Shown here: positions 24,939 to 32,878 of the stretch, piece after piece
How the letters are laid out: every line of letters begins with the position of its first letter
How positions within the stretch are numbered: the first letter of the stretch is position 1
Assembly (NCBI RefSeq): GCF_013285385.1
Contig: NZ_CP054212.1
Location: 496,001-560,000 of the forward strand
Length of the DNA stretch: 64,000 nucleotides
Source: Paramixta manurensis
GTDB taxonomy: Bacteria > Pseudomonadota > Gammaproteobacteria > Enterobacterales > Enterobacteriaceae
Direction of reading: 5' to 3'
Translations under genes and position numbers: made by a program
The notes under the pieces: generated by a model
Databases searched by the model: none
What the model saw: the letters and a program-made list of their open reading frames with translations, nothing else
Told to the model about the DNA's origin: nothing

Positions 24939-25568
24939 ATGACAGGTAAAAAGCGTTCGGCCAGTTCCAGCCGCTGGCTTCAGGAACACTTTAGCGATAA
25001 ATATGTGCAACAAGCACAGAAAAAAGGGCTGCGTTCGCGCGCCTGGTTTAAACTGGATGAAATACAGCAAGGCGATAAGCTGTTTAAACCGGGGATGACG
25101 GTGGTTGACCTCGGTGCTGCGCCCGGAGGCTGGTCACAATATGTGGTCACGCAGATTGGAGCGAAAGGGCGTATTATTGCCTGTGATATTTTACCGATGG
25201 ATCCAATCGTTGGAGTCGATTTCCTTCAGGGTGATTTTCGTGAAGAATCGGTAATTAGCGCGTTGATGGAACGTGTGGGCGACGAGAAAGTTCAAGTCGT
25301 CATGTCAGATATGGCACCCAACATGAGCGGTACACCTGCCGTTGATATTCCCCGGTCAATGTATTTGGTTGAATTGGCGCTGGAGATGTGTCGCGATGTG
25401 TTGGCGCCAGGTGGTAGTTTCGTAGTGAAAGTATTTCAGGGAGATGGCTTCGATGAATACCTCCGGGAAATTCGCTCCCTGTTTACGAAAGTGAAAATTC
25501 GTAAGCCGGACGCTTCACGTTCACGTTCGCGTGAAGTGTACATTGTAGCGACAGGGCGCAAACTATAA
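24939..25568 (+). CDS. rlmE: 23S rRNA 2'-O-ribose U2552 methyltransferase
   Basis: RlmE (RrmJ/FtsJ) methylates U2552 in the A loop of 23S rRNA using S-adenosylmethionine. The 209-residue protein has the SAM motif VVDLGAAPGGWSQYV and the full catalytic tetrad Lys38, Asp124, Lys164 and Glu199. It lies 105 bp upstream of ftsH on the same strand and is heat-inducible in E. coli together with ftsH. Confidence 0.98.
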   Translation: MTGKKRSASSSRWLQEHFSDKYVQQAQKKGLRSRAWFKLDEIQQGDKLFKPGMTVVDLGAAPGGWSQYVVTQIGAKGRIIACDILPMDPIVGVDFLQGDFREESVISALMERVGDEKVQVVMSDMAPNMSGTPAVDIPRSMYLVELALEMCRDVLAPGGSFVVKVFQGDGFDEYLREIRSLFTKVKIRKPDASRSRSREVYIVATGRKL

Positions 25569-25574
25569 CTCAAA

Positions 25575-25613
25575 CACTTGGAGGTGCGGTCAATGCCGTG
25601 GTGATTCCAAGTG
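25575..25613 (+). other. hairpin in rlmE-ftsH gap
   Basis: CACTTGG (25575-25581) and CCAAGTG (25607-25613) are perfectly complementary, with an inner CGG/CCG pair. There is no T-run. It may be an RNA processing site or a stability element in the dicistronic message. Confidence 0.45.
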
Positions 25614-25673
25614 CGAAGGATATATAGTACCCTACGCTGTCTGTTAACACAGTTGTAATAAGAGGTTAATCCC

Positions 25674-27614
25674 TTGAGTGACATGGCGAAAAACCTAATT
25701 CTCTGGTTAGTCATCGCAGTAGTGCTGATGTCGGTATTCCAGAGCTTTGGGCCCAGCGAGTCGAATGGCCGTAGGGTTGATTATTCGACCTTCCTGTCGG
25801 AAGTGAACCAGGATCAGGTCCGCGAGGCGCGTATTAACGGGCGTGAAATCAACGTTACCAAAAAAGACAGTAATCGATACACGACCTACATTCCTGTCAA
25901 CGATCCCAAGTTGCTCGATAACCTGTTGACCAAAAATGTGAAAGTTGTCGGTGAACCGCCGGAAGAGCCGAGCCTGTTGGCCTCGATCTTCATCTCTTGG
26001 TTCCCGATGCTGTTACTGATTGGCGTCTGGATCTTCTTCATGCGACAAATGCAAGGCGGCGGCGGTAAGGGGGCAATGTCCTTCGGAAAAAGCAAAGCCC
26101 GTATGCTGACGGAAGATCAGATCAAAACCACCTTTGCCGATGTGGCAGGGTGCGATGAGGCGAAAGAGGAAGTATCTGAGCTGGTTGAATACCTGCGTGA
26201 ACCGAGCCGTTTCCAAAAGCTGGGCGGTAAAATTCCTAAAGGCGTGCTGATGGTCGGGCCGCCGGGTACCGGTAAGACGCTGCTGGCGAAAGCGATCGCT
26301 GGCGAAGCGAAAGTGCCTTTCTTTACGATTTCTGGTTCTGACTTTGTTGAAATGTTTGTCGGCGTCGGGGCTTCCCGTGTGCGTGATATGTTTGAGCAGG
26401 CGAAGAAAGCGGCGCCGTGCATCATCTTTATTGATGAGATTGATGCGGTAGGCCGTCAGCGCGGTGCAGGTTTAGGCGGTGGTCACGATGAGCGTGAGCA
26501 AACGCTGAACCAGATGCTGGTTGAGATGGATGGTTTTGAAGGTAATGAAGGCATTATTGTGATTGCCGCGACCAACCGTCCTGACGTGCTGGACCCGGCG
26601 CTACTTCGTCCGGGGCGTTTTGACCGCCAGGTCGTGGTTGGTCTGCCAGATGTTCGTGGTCGCGAGCAGATCCTGAAAGTGCATATGCGTCGTGTGCCGC
26701 TGGCAACCGATATTGATGCGGCGATTATCGCCCGTGGTACGCCGGGCTTCTCGGGTGCGGATTTGGCTAACCTGGTAAACGAAGCAGCGCTGTTTGCCGC
26801 GCGCGGCAATCGCCGAGTGGTTTCGATGGTTGAGTTCGAAAAAGCCAAAGACAAAATCATGATGGGTGCGGAGCGTCGCTCCATGGTGATGACTGAAGCG
26901 CAGAAAGAGTCCACGGCTTACCATGAGGCGGGGCACGCGATTATTGGTCGGTTGGTTCCCGAACACGATCCAGTGCATAAAGTCACTATTATTCCGCGCG
27001 GTCGCGCATTGGGGGTAACGTTCTTCTTACCGGAAGGCGATGCGATCAGTGCCAGCCGTCAGAAACTCGAAAGTCAGATTTCAACGCTGTACGGCGGTCG
27101 TTTGGCGGAAGAGATTATTTACGGAGCGGAGCGTGTTTCTACCGGAGCGTCTAACGACATCAAGGTAGCCACTAACCTGGCGCGTAATATGGTTACCCAG
27201 TGGGGCTTTTCGGAAAAATTAGGTCCATTGCTGTATGCGGAAGAAGAGGGCGAAGTGTTTTTGGGGCGTTCAGTTGCCAAAGCCAAACATATGTCTGATG
27301 AAACCGCGCGTATTATCGATCAGGAAGTGAAGTCGCTGATTGAAACGAATTACCAGCGCGCACGTCGTATTCTAAACGAAAATATGGATATTCTTCACTC
27401 GATGAAGGATGCGTTGATGAAATATGAAACTATCGACGCCCCGCAAATCGATGACCTGATGGCGCGCCGTGAAGTGCGTCCGCCAGCCGGTTGGGAAGAT
27501 CCTAACAGCACCAATAATTCAGATAATAACGGTACGCCGAAGGCGCCGCGTCCGGTTGATGAACCGCGTACGCCGAATCCGGGCAACACCATGTCTGAGC
27601 AGTTTGATAAGTAA
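25674..27614 (+). CDS. ftsH: ATP-dependent zinc metalloprotease FtsH
   Basis: FtsH is a hexameric membrane protease that degrades LpxC, sigma-32, SecY and other substrates. It has two N-terminal membrane helices around a periplasmic domain, an AAA+ module (Walker A GPPGTGKTLLAK, Walker B CIIFIDEIDAVG, second region of homology ATNRPDVLDPALLRPGRFD) and the zinc site HEAGH. The TTG at 25674 is eight bases after AGAGG and gives 646 residues; ATG at 25683 gives 643 and is the start usually quoted for E. coli. Confidence 0.97.
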   Translation: MSDMAKNLILWLVIAVVLMSVFQSFGPSESNGRRVDYSTFLSEVNQDQVREARINGREINVTKKDSNRYTTYIPVNDPKLLDNLLTKNVKVVGEPPEEPSLLASIFISWFPMLLLIGVWIFFMRQMQGGGGKGAMSFGKSKARMLTEDQIKTTFADVAGCDEAKEEVSELVEYLREPSRFQKLGGKIPKGVLMVGPPGTGKTLLAKAIAGEAKVPFFTISGSDFVEMFVGVGASRVRDMFEQAKKAAPCIIFIDEIDAVGRQRGAGLGGGHDEREQTLNQMLVEMDGFEGNEGIIVIAATNRPDVLDPALLRPGRFDRQVVVGLPDVRGREQILKVHMRRVPLATDIDAAIIARGTPGFSGADLANLVNEAALFAARGNRRVVSMVEFEKAKDKIMMGAERRSMVMTEAQKESTAYHEAGHAIIGRLVPEHDPVHKVTIIPRGRALGVTFFLPEGDAISASRQKLESQISTLYGGRLAEEIIYGAERVSTGASNDIKVATNLARNMVTQWGFSEKLGPLLYAEEEGEVFLGRSVAKAKHMSDETARIIDQEVKSLIETNYQRARRILNENMDILHSMKDALMKYETIDAPQIDDLMARREVRPPAGWEDPNSTNNSDNNGTPKAPRPVDEPRTPNPGNTMSEQFDK

Positions 27615-27636
27615 GCGTTGCGGCTTACGCTTGAAG

Positions 27637-27663
27637 AAAACCCCGGCTGGTCCGGGGTTTTTT
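27637..27663 (+). terminator. intrinsic terminator after ftsH
   Basis: AAAACCCCGG and CCGGGGTTTT form a 10-bp stem with a 5-nt loop, ending in a T-run. folP begins 39 bp later, so some read-through or a separate promoter is expected. Confidence 0.9.
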
Positions 27664-27701
27664 ACATCCAAAAAACCGGTCATCAACAGGAGAGTATCAA
27701 G

Positions 27702-28535
27702 ATGAAGTTGTACGCCAGAGATTCCATACTGGATTTGTCACATCCCCACGTTATGGGCATCCTAAACGTTACGCCTGATTCTTTCTCCGATGGTGGCAAA
27801 CACCACGCCCTGATCGACGCGTTAACACATACCAATGAAATGGTGAATGCCGGGGCGACGATTATCGATGTTGGTGGTGAGTCGACGCGGCCGGGGGCTG
27901 CGGAAGTTAGCGTTGATGAAGAGTTGGAAAGGGTCATCCCAGTGGTGGAGGCGATCGCGCAGCGCTTTGAAGTGTGGATATCCGTTGACACTTCGCGACC
28001 AGAAGTTATGCGCGAATCCGCACGAGTAGGCGCTCACCTCATTAATGATATTCGAGCATTGCAGGAACCCGGCGCGCTGGAAGCGGCGGCGGAAATCGAG
28101 TTGCCGGTCTGCTTAATGCATATGCAGGGTGATCCGCGCACAATGCAGCAGGCGCCGCATTATCAGCATGTGGTGCGCGAGGTGGATGACTTTTTTTCAC
28201 AACAGATCGCACGGTGTGAAGCGGCGGGGATTAAAAAATCACAGTTGTTGCTCGACCCGGGCTTCGGTTTCGGTAAAAATCTGAGCCACAATTACCAGTT
28301 GCTGGCGCAGCTAAGTGAGTTTCATCATTTTGAGTTGCCGCTGCTGGTAGGAATGTCACGCAAGTCGATGATTGGACAATTACTGAATGTGGGCCCGTCC
28401 CAGCGGCTTACCGGGAGCCTGGCTTGTGCGGTGATTGCCGCCATGCAGGGGGCGCACATTATTCGCGTACATGACGTGAAAGAGACCGTGGAAGCGATGC
28501 GAGTCGTCGAAGCAACAAAATCAGCGAAGGAATAA
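27702..28535 (+). CDS. folP: dihydropteroate synthase
   Basis: FolP condenses 4-aminobenzoate with dihydropterin pyrophosphate in folate synthesis and is the sulfonamide target. The 277-residue TIM-barrel protein has the signature motifs GILNVTPDSFSDGG, DVGGESTRPGA, LINDIRAL, MHMQGDPRTMQ and DPGFGFGKN. The ATG at 27702 follows CAGGAGAG; the longer frame to 27618 runs through the ftsH terminator. glmM starts six bases later. Confidence 0.97.
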   Translation: MKLYARDSILDLSHPHVMGILNVTPDSFSDGGKHHALIDALTHTNEMVNAGATIIDVGGESTRPGAAEVSVDEELERVIPVVEAIAQRFEVWISVDTSRPEVMRESARVGAHLINDIRALQEPGALEAAAEIELPVCLMHMQGDPRTMQQAPHYQHVVREVDDFFSQQIARCEAAGIKKSQLLLDPGFGFGKNLSHNYQLLAQLSEFHHFELPLLVGMSRKSMIGQLLNVGPSQRLTGSLACAVIAAMQGAHIIRVHDVKETVEAMRVVEATKSAKE

Positions 28536-28541
28536 AAACGC

Positions 28542-29876
28542 ATGAGTAACCGTAAATATTTTGGCACCGATGGTATCCGCGGCAAAGTGGGTGAATCGCC
28601 GATTACCCCTGATTTTGTGCTTAAACTGGGCTGGGCCGCAGGTAAAGTGCTGGCGCGTCATGGCTCGAAAAAAATTATTATTGGCAAAGATACCCGTATT
28701 TCGGGCTATATGCTGGAATCCGCACTCGAAGCTGGCCTGGCGGCGGCAGGCTTATCCGCCGCCTTCACCGGGCCGATGCCGACCCCTGCCGTGGCTTATT
28801 TGACACGCACTTTTCGCGCTGAAGCGGGGATCGTAATTTCTGCCTCACACAACCCATTTGATGACAACGGCATTAAGTTTTTCTCCATTGAGGGCACCAA
28901 ACTGCCTGATGCGGTGGAAGAAGCGATTGAGCAGGAGATGGAAAAACCGATCACCTGTGTAGAGTCTGCCGAATTAGGGCGTGCTAGCCGTATTGTCGAT
29001 GCGGCCGGACGCTACATTGAATTTTGTAAAGGGACTTTTCCCGGCGAGTTGAGCCTGAATGGTTTAAAAATTGTCGTCGATTGCGCCAATGGCGCAACTT
29101 ATCATATCGCGCCGAATGTGTTGCGCGAACTGGGCGCGACGGTGGTTGCCATCGGTTGTCAGCCGGATGGCGTTAACATCAATCAAGAGTGCGGCGCAAC
29201 CGATGTGCGTTTGCTTCAGCAGCGAGTGTTGGCGGAAAAAGCCGATCTTGGCATGGCGTTCGATGGCGATGGCGACCGTATCATGATGGTCGATCATCTT
29301 GGCAATAAAGTCGATGGCGACCAGATTCTGTATATCATTGCGCGTGAGGGTTTACGTCAGGGGCAACTACGCGGCGGCGTCGTTGGCACGCTGATGAGTA
29401 ACATGGGGCTAGAGCTGGCGTTAAAACAGTTAGGTATTCCGTTTGCGCGCGCGAAAGTCGGCGACCGTTACGTGCTGGAGAAATTGCAAGAAAAAGGCTG
29501 GCGCCTGGGCGCCGAAAACTCTGGGCACGTCATCTTGTTGGATAAAACCACCACTGGTGATGGTATCGTCGCAGGTTTGCAAGTGCTTACTGCAATTGTA
29601 CGTAACCATATGAGTTTGCACGATCTGTGCAGCGGTATGAAACTGTTGCCACAAATCCTGGTCAATGTGCGCTTTAGCGGCGTTAACGATCCGCTGGAAG
29701 ATGAGCAGGTTAAAGCGGTTACCGCTGAAGTTGAAAAAGAGCTACAGGGGCGCGGACGGGTATTACTGCGTAAATCGGGAACCGAACCCTTGATCCGAGT
29801 AATGGTTGAAGGCGAAGATGAGCAGCAGGTTACCGCCTTAGCGCACCGTATTGCCGACGCGGTGAAAGCGGTATAA
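28542..29876 (+). CDS. glmM: phosphoglucosamine mutase
   Basis: GlmM interconverts glucosamine 6- and 1-phosphate for UDP-GlcNAc. The 444-residue protein has the active phospho-serine Ser102 in GIVISASHNPFDDNG, the metal loop FDGDGDRIMMVD, the sugar-binding GAENSGHVILL and the C-terminal phosphate loop RKSGTEPLIRVM. It is cotranscribed with folP. Confidence 0.98.
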   Translation: MSNRKYFGTDGIRGKVGESPITPDFVLKLGWAAGKVLARHGSKKIIIGKDTRISGYMLESALEAGLAAAGLSAAFTGPMPTPAVAYLTRTFRAEAGIVISASHNPFDDNGIKFFSIEGTKLPDAVEEAIEQEMEKPITCVESAELGRASRIVDAAGRYIEFCKGTFPGELSLNGLKIVVDCANGATYHIAPNVLRELGATVVAIGCQPDGVNINQECGATDVRLLQQRVLAEKADLGMAFDGDGDRIMMVDHLGNKVDGDQILYIIAREGLRQGQLRGGVVGTLMSNMGLELALKQLGIPFARAKVGDRYVLEKLQEKGWRLGAENSGHVILLDKTTTGDGIVAGLQVLTAIVRNHMSLHDLCSGMKLLPQILVNVRFSGVNDPLEDEQVKAVTAEVEKELQGRGRVLLRKSGTEPLIRVMVEGEDEQQVTALAHRIADAVKAV

Positions 29877-30072
29877 TCCGCCTGGGCGGTGCTTAGCCGC
29901 CTGATTTGTCGCTTTTTTCCGCAATCAGCATCGGCGCATAAAATTGCGCTTGCGCAGGCTGTGTGACTTAGATAGTATTCACACCCGCTTCAGGTGGGTG
30001 TTAACGACAGCATTCATCTAACTGGTTTGAAGCTATTGATGTACGGTTACCGTGCAAGGAAACAGGTTGATT

Positions 30073-30408
30073 ATGTACGAAGCTCTTCTGGTAGTTTTCC
30101 TTCTTGTGGCGATTGGCCTGGTAGGTCTGATCATGCTGCAGCAAGGCAAAGGCGCAGATATGGGAGCCTCCTTTGGCGCAGGCGCTTCTGCGACGCTGTT
30201 CGGTTCTACAGGTTCTGGTAATTTCATGACCCGTATGACGGCGGTGTTGGCGACGCTGTTCTTCATCATCAGCTTGGTTCTGGGTAATTTGAACACCAAT
30301 AAAACAACTAAAGGCAGCGAGTGGGAAAATCTGTCGCAGCCGGCGCAGTCACAACAACAGACTGCACCAGCGAAACCGGCAGCGCCGAATAGCGATATCC
30401 CGCAGTAA
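30073..30408 (+). CDS. secG: SecG, preprotein translocase subunit
   Basis: SecG is the third core subunit of the SecYEG channel. The 111-residue protein has two membrane helices: MYEALLVVFLLVAIGLVGLI, and MTAVLATLFFIISLVLGN after a Gly/Ala-rich loop. The Gln/Pro/Ala-rich tail is typical of enterobacterial SecG. The ATG at 30073 is preceded by AAGGAAACAGG. tRNA-Leu(GAG) follows 52 bp downstream, as in E. coli. Confidence 0.96.
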   Translation: MYEALLVVFLLVAIGLVGLIMLQQGKGADMGASFGAGASATLFGSTGSGNFMTRMTAVLATLFFIISLVLGNLNTNKTTKGSEWENLSQPAQSQQQTAPAKPAAPNSDIPQ

Positions 30409-30460
30409 AGCCAGCAGTTGTAAAGCTTTCGACGCGGCAGAAAGCCGCAGTCTTAGAAGT

Positions 30461-30547
30461 GCCGAGGTGGTGGAATTGGTAGACACGCTACCTTGAGGTG
30501 GTAGTGCCCGATTGGGCTTACGGGTTCAAGTCCCGTCCTCGGTACCA
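30461..30547 (+). tRNA. leuU: tRNA-Leu (anticodon GAG)
   Basis: An 87-nt class II tRNA with encoded CCA. The acceptor stem GCCGAGG pairs with CCTCGGT (one G-U). The anticodon arm is CTACC-TTGAGGT-GGTAG with GAG in the loop; a long variable arm and GGTTCAAGTC in the T arm are present. Sequence and position after secG match leuU. Confidence 0.97.
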
Positions 30548-30606
30548 AATCTCAGTATGACTTGCATTTTTAGCAGGTTCGGCGTAACATTCGCCACGTT
30601 TTCGGA

Positions 30607-30683
<77 letters not shown>

Positions 30684-30814
30684 CTTTCCCTTAGAGTTCT
30701 TTTTCAAATATACTGTATGCATCAGCCGGCGCATTGACAGCGAGTTTTGAAAAAAATTCTTTTGGATTGTGTTCCGAGCCGCGTTAGCGGCATACAGGGT
30801 CCAGTCGCATTAAG

Positions 30815-30836
30815 CCCCGATCTTTCGGGGTTTTTT
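30815..30836 (+). terminator. first terminator/attenuator after metY
   Basis: CCCCGA-TCTT-TCGGGG followed by TTTTTT. It lies between the initiator tRNA and rimP and probably sets the ratio of tRNA to nusA operon mRNA. Confidence 0.88.
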
Positions 30837-30858
30837 GTTATCAGGAAATTGCAATACT

Positions 30859-30879
30859 GGGCTATTAAGCCCTTTTTTT
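30859..30879 (+). terminator. second terminator/attenuator before rimP
   Basis: GGGCT-ATTA-AGCCC followed by TTTTTTT, 22 bp after the first terminator and 18 bp before the rimP start. The stem is short but the T-run is strong. Confidence 0.8.
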
Positions 30880-30896
30880 ATGTCTTGGGGGTGGGC

Positions 30897-31349
30897 TTGT
30901 CCACATTAGAGCAAAAATTAACAGAGATGATTTCAGCACCGGTAGAAGCGCTTGGCTACGAACTGGTCGGTATCGAGTTCATTCGTGGTCGCACATCTAC
31001 GCTGCGCATCTATATTGATAGTGAAGAAGGCATCACTGTTGACGATTGTGCTGATGTCAGCCACCAGGTAAGCGCCGTAATGGATGTTGAAGATCCGATT
31101 ACCGTGGCTTACAACCTTGAAGTTTCCTCGCCGGGTCTCGACCGCCCGATGTTTACCGCTGCGCACTATACGCGTTTCACTGGCGAGGAAGTGAGCCTGG
31201 TGTTGCGTATGGCCGTACAGAACCGCCGCAAATGGCAGGGCATCATTAAATCTGTTGAGGGTGAAATGATCACGGTTACCGTCGAGGGTAACGATGAAGT
31301 ATTCGCGCTGAGCAATATTCAGAAAGCGAATCTGGTCCCCCACTTTTAA
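30897..31349 (+). CDS. rimP: ribosome maturation factor RimP
   Basis: RimP assists 30S subunit assembly, helping S19 and S9 bind. From the TTG at 30897 (after GGGGGTGGGC) the protein is 150 residues and matches E. coli end to end: STLEQKLTEMISAPVEALGYELVGIEF, the SSPGLDRPMF core and FALSNIQKANLVPHF. The open frame extends to 30747, but that part runs through the two terminators and is unconserved. Confidence 0.95.
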   Translation: MSTLEQKLTEMISAPVEALGYELVGIEFIRGRTSTLRIYIDSEEGITVDDCADVSHQVSAVMDVEDPITVAYNLEVSSPGLDRPMFTAAHYTRFTGEEVSLVLRMAVQNRRKWQGIIKSVEGEMITVTVEGNDEVFALSNIQKANLVPHF

Positions 31350-31373
31350 AAGTTCGGATTGAGGCTAACCAGG

Positions 31374-32861
31374 ATGAATAAAGAAATCTTAGCTGTTGTA
31401 GAAGCCGTTTCTAACGAAAAAGCCCTGCCGCGTGAGAAAATCTTCGAAGCGCTGGAGAGCGCACTGGCCACTGCGACCAAGAAAAAATACGAGCAAGAGA
31501 TTGATGTGCGCGTCAGCATCGATCGTAAAAGCGGTGACTTTGATACCTTCCGCCGTTGGTTAGTGGTGGAAGAAGTGACCCAGCCGACGCGTGAAATCAC
31601 GCTGGAAGCGGCGCGTTTTGAAGATGAAAGTTTCAATCCCGGTGATTTTGTTGAGGACCAGATTGAGTCGGTTAAATTTGATCGTATCACGACGCAAACC
31701 GCAAAACAGGTCATCGTGCAAAAAGTGCGCGAAGCTGAACGCGCAATGGTGGTCGATCAATTCCGTGAGCAAGAAGGCGATATCATCACCGGTGTGGTGA
31801 AAAAAGTTAACCGCGACAACATCACCCTTGATTTAGGCAATAACGCTGAAGCGGTGATTCTGCGTGAAGATATGCTACCGCGCGAAAACTTCCGTCCGGG
31901 TGACCGTATTCGCGGCGTCCTCTATGCGGTGCGTCCTGAAGCACGCGGCGCGCAACTGTTCGTTAGCCGTTCCAAACCGGAAATGTTGATTGAATTGTTC
32001 CGCATTGAAGTGCCGGAAATCGGCGAAGAAGTGATTGAGATTAAAGCGGCTGCGCGCGATCCGGGTTCCCGTGCCAAAATCGCGGTGAAAACCAATGACA
32101 AACGTATCGATCCGGTCGGTGCTTGTGTCGGTATGCGCGGTGCGCGCGTACAAGCAGTTTCTAGTGAGTTAGGCGGAGAACGTATCGATATTGTGCTGTG
32201 GGATGATAATCCAGCGCAGTTCGTGATTAACGCCATGGCGCCTGCCGATGTAGCCTCTATTGTGGTGGATGAAGATAACCACACCATGGATATCGCGGTA
32301 GAAGCGGGCAATCTGGCGCAGGCAATTGGTCGTAACGGGCAAAACGTGCGTTTAGCCTCTCAACTCAGTGGTTGGGAACTGAACGTCATGACGGTCGATG
32401 ACCTCCAGGCGAAGCATCAGGCAGAAGCCCACGCGGCGATTGATGTCTTTACCAAACATCTCGACATTGATGAAGATTTCGCAACCGTGCTGGTCGAGGA
32501 AGGCTTCTCTTCTCTGGAAGAGTTGGCCTACGTTCCGATCAACGAACTGTTGCAAATTGATGGTCTGGATGAAGAAACCGTAGAAGCACTGCGTGAACGT
32601 GCGAAAAATGCGTTAACCACTCTGGCATTGGCAAAAGAAGAGAGCCTGGGCGACCGTAAACCTGCAGAAGATCTTTTGAATCTGGACGGTATGGATCGCA
32701 CTTTGGCCTTTAAACTGGCGGCAAAAGGTGTTTGCACGCTGGAAGATCTGGCCGAGCAGGGTGTTGACGACCTGACGGATATCGAAGGCCTGAATGATGA
32801 GACGGCCGGCGCGCTAATTATGGCTGCGCGTAATATCTGCTGGTTCGGCGATGACGCGTAA
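31374..32861 (+). CDS. nusA: transcription termination/antitermination factor NusA
   Basis: NusA binds RNA polymerase and modulates pausing, termination and antitermination. The 495-residue protein has the N-terminal polymerase-binding domain, an S1 domain (GDIITGVVKKVNRDNITLDLG), two KH domains (the second with AQAIGRNGQNVRLA) and two C-terminal acidic repeats (LVEEGFSSLEELAYVPI and the related KGVCTLEDLAEQGVDDL) that bind the alpha subunit. It is 24 bp after rimP and 17 bp before infB. Confidence 0.98.
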   Translation: MNKEILAVVEAVSNEKALPREKIFEALESALATATKKKYEQEIDVRVSIDRKSGDFDTFRRWLVVEEVTQPTREITLEAARFEDESFNPGDFVEDQIESVKFDRITTQTAKQVIVQKVREAERAMVVDQFREQEGDIITGVVKKVNRDNITLDLGNNAEAVILREDMLPRENFRPGDRIRGVLYAVRPEARGAQLFVSRSKPEMLIELFRIEVPEIGEEVIEIKAAARDPGSRAKIAVKTNDKRIDPVGACVGMRGARVQAVSSELGGERIDIVLWDDNPAQFVINAMAPADVASIVVDEDNHTMDIAVEAGNLAQAIGRNGQNVRLASQLSGWELNVMTVDDLQAKHQAEAHAAIDVFTKHLDIDEDFATVLVEEGFSSLEELAYVPINELLQIDGLDEETVEALRERAKNALTTLALAKEESLGDRKPAEDLLNLDGMDRTLAFKLAAKGVCTLEDLAEQGVDDLTDIEGLNDETAGALIMAARNICWFGDDA

Positions 32862-32878
32862 TAACAGGAAGGAACAGC

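Noticed and set aside
30747..30896. N-terminal extension of rimP
   Set aside because: It crosses two intrinsic terminators and is not part of the family; TTG at 30897 gives the exact family length.
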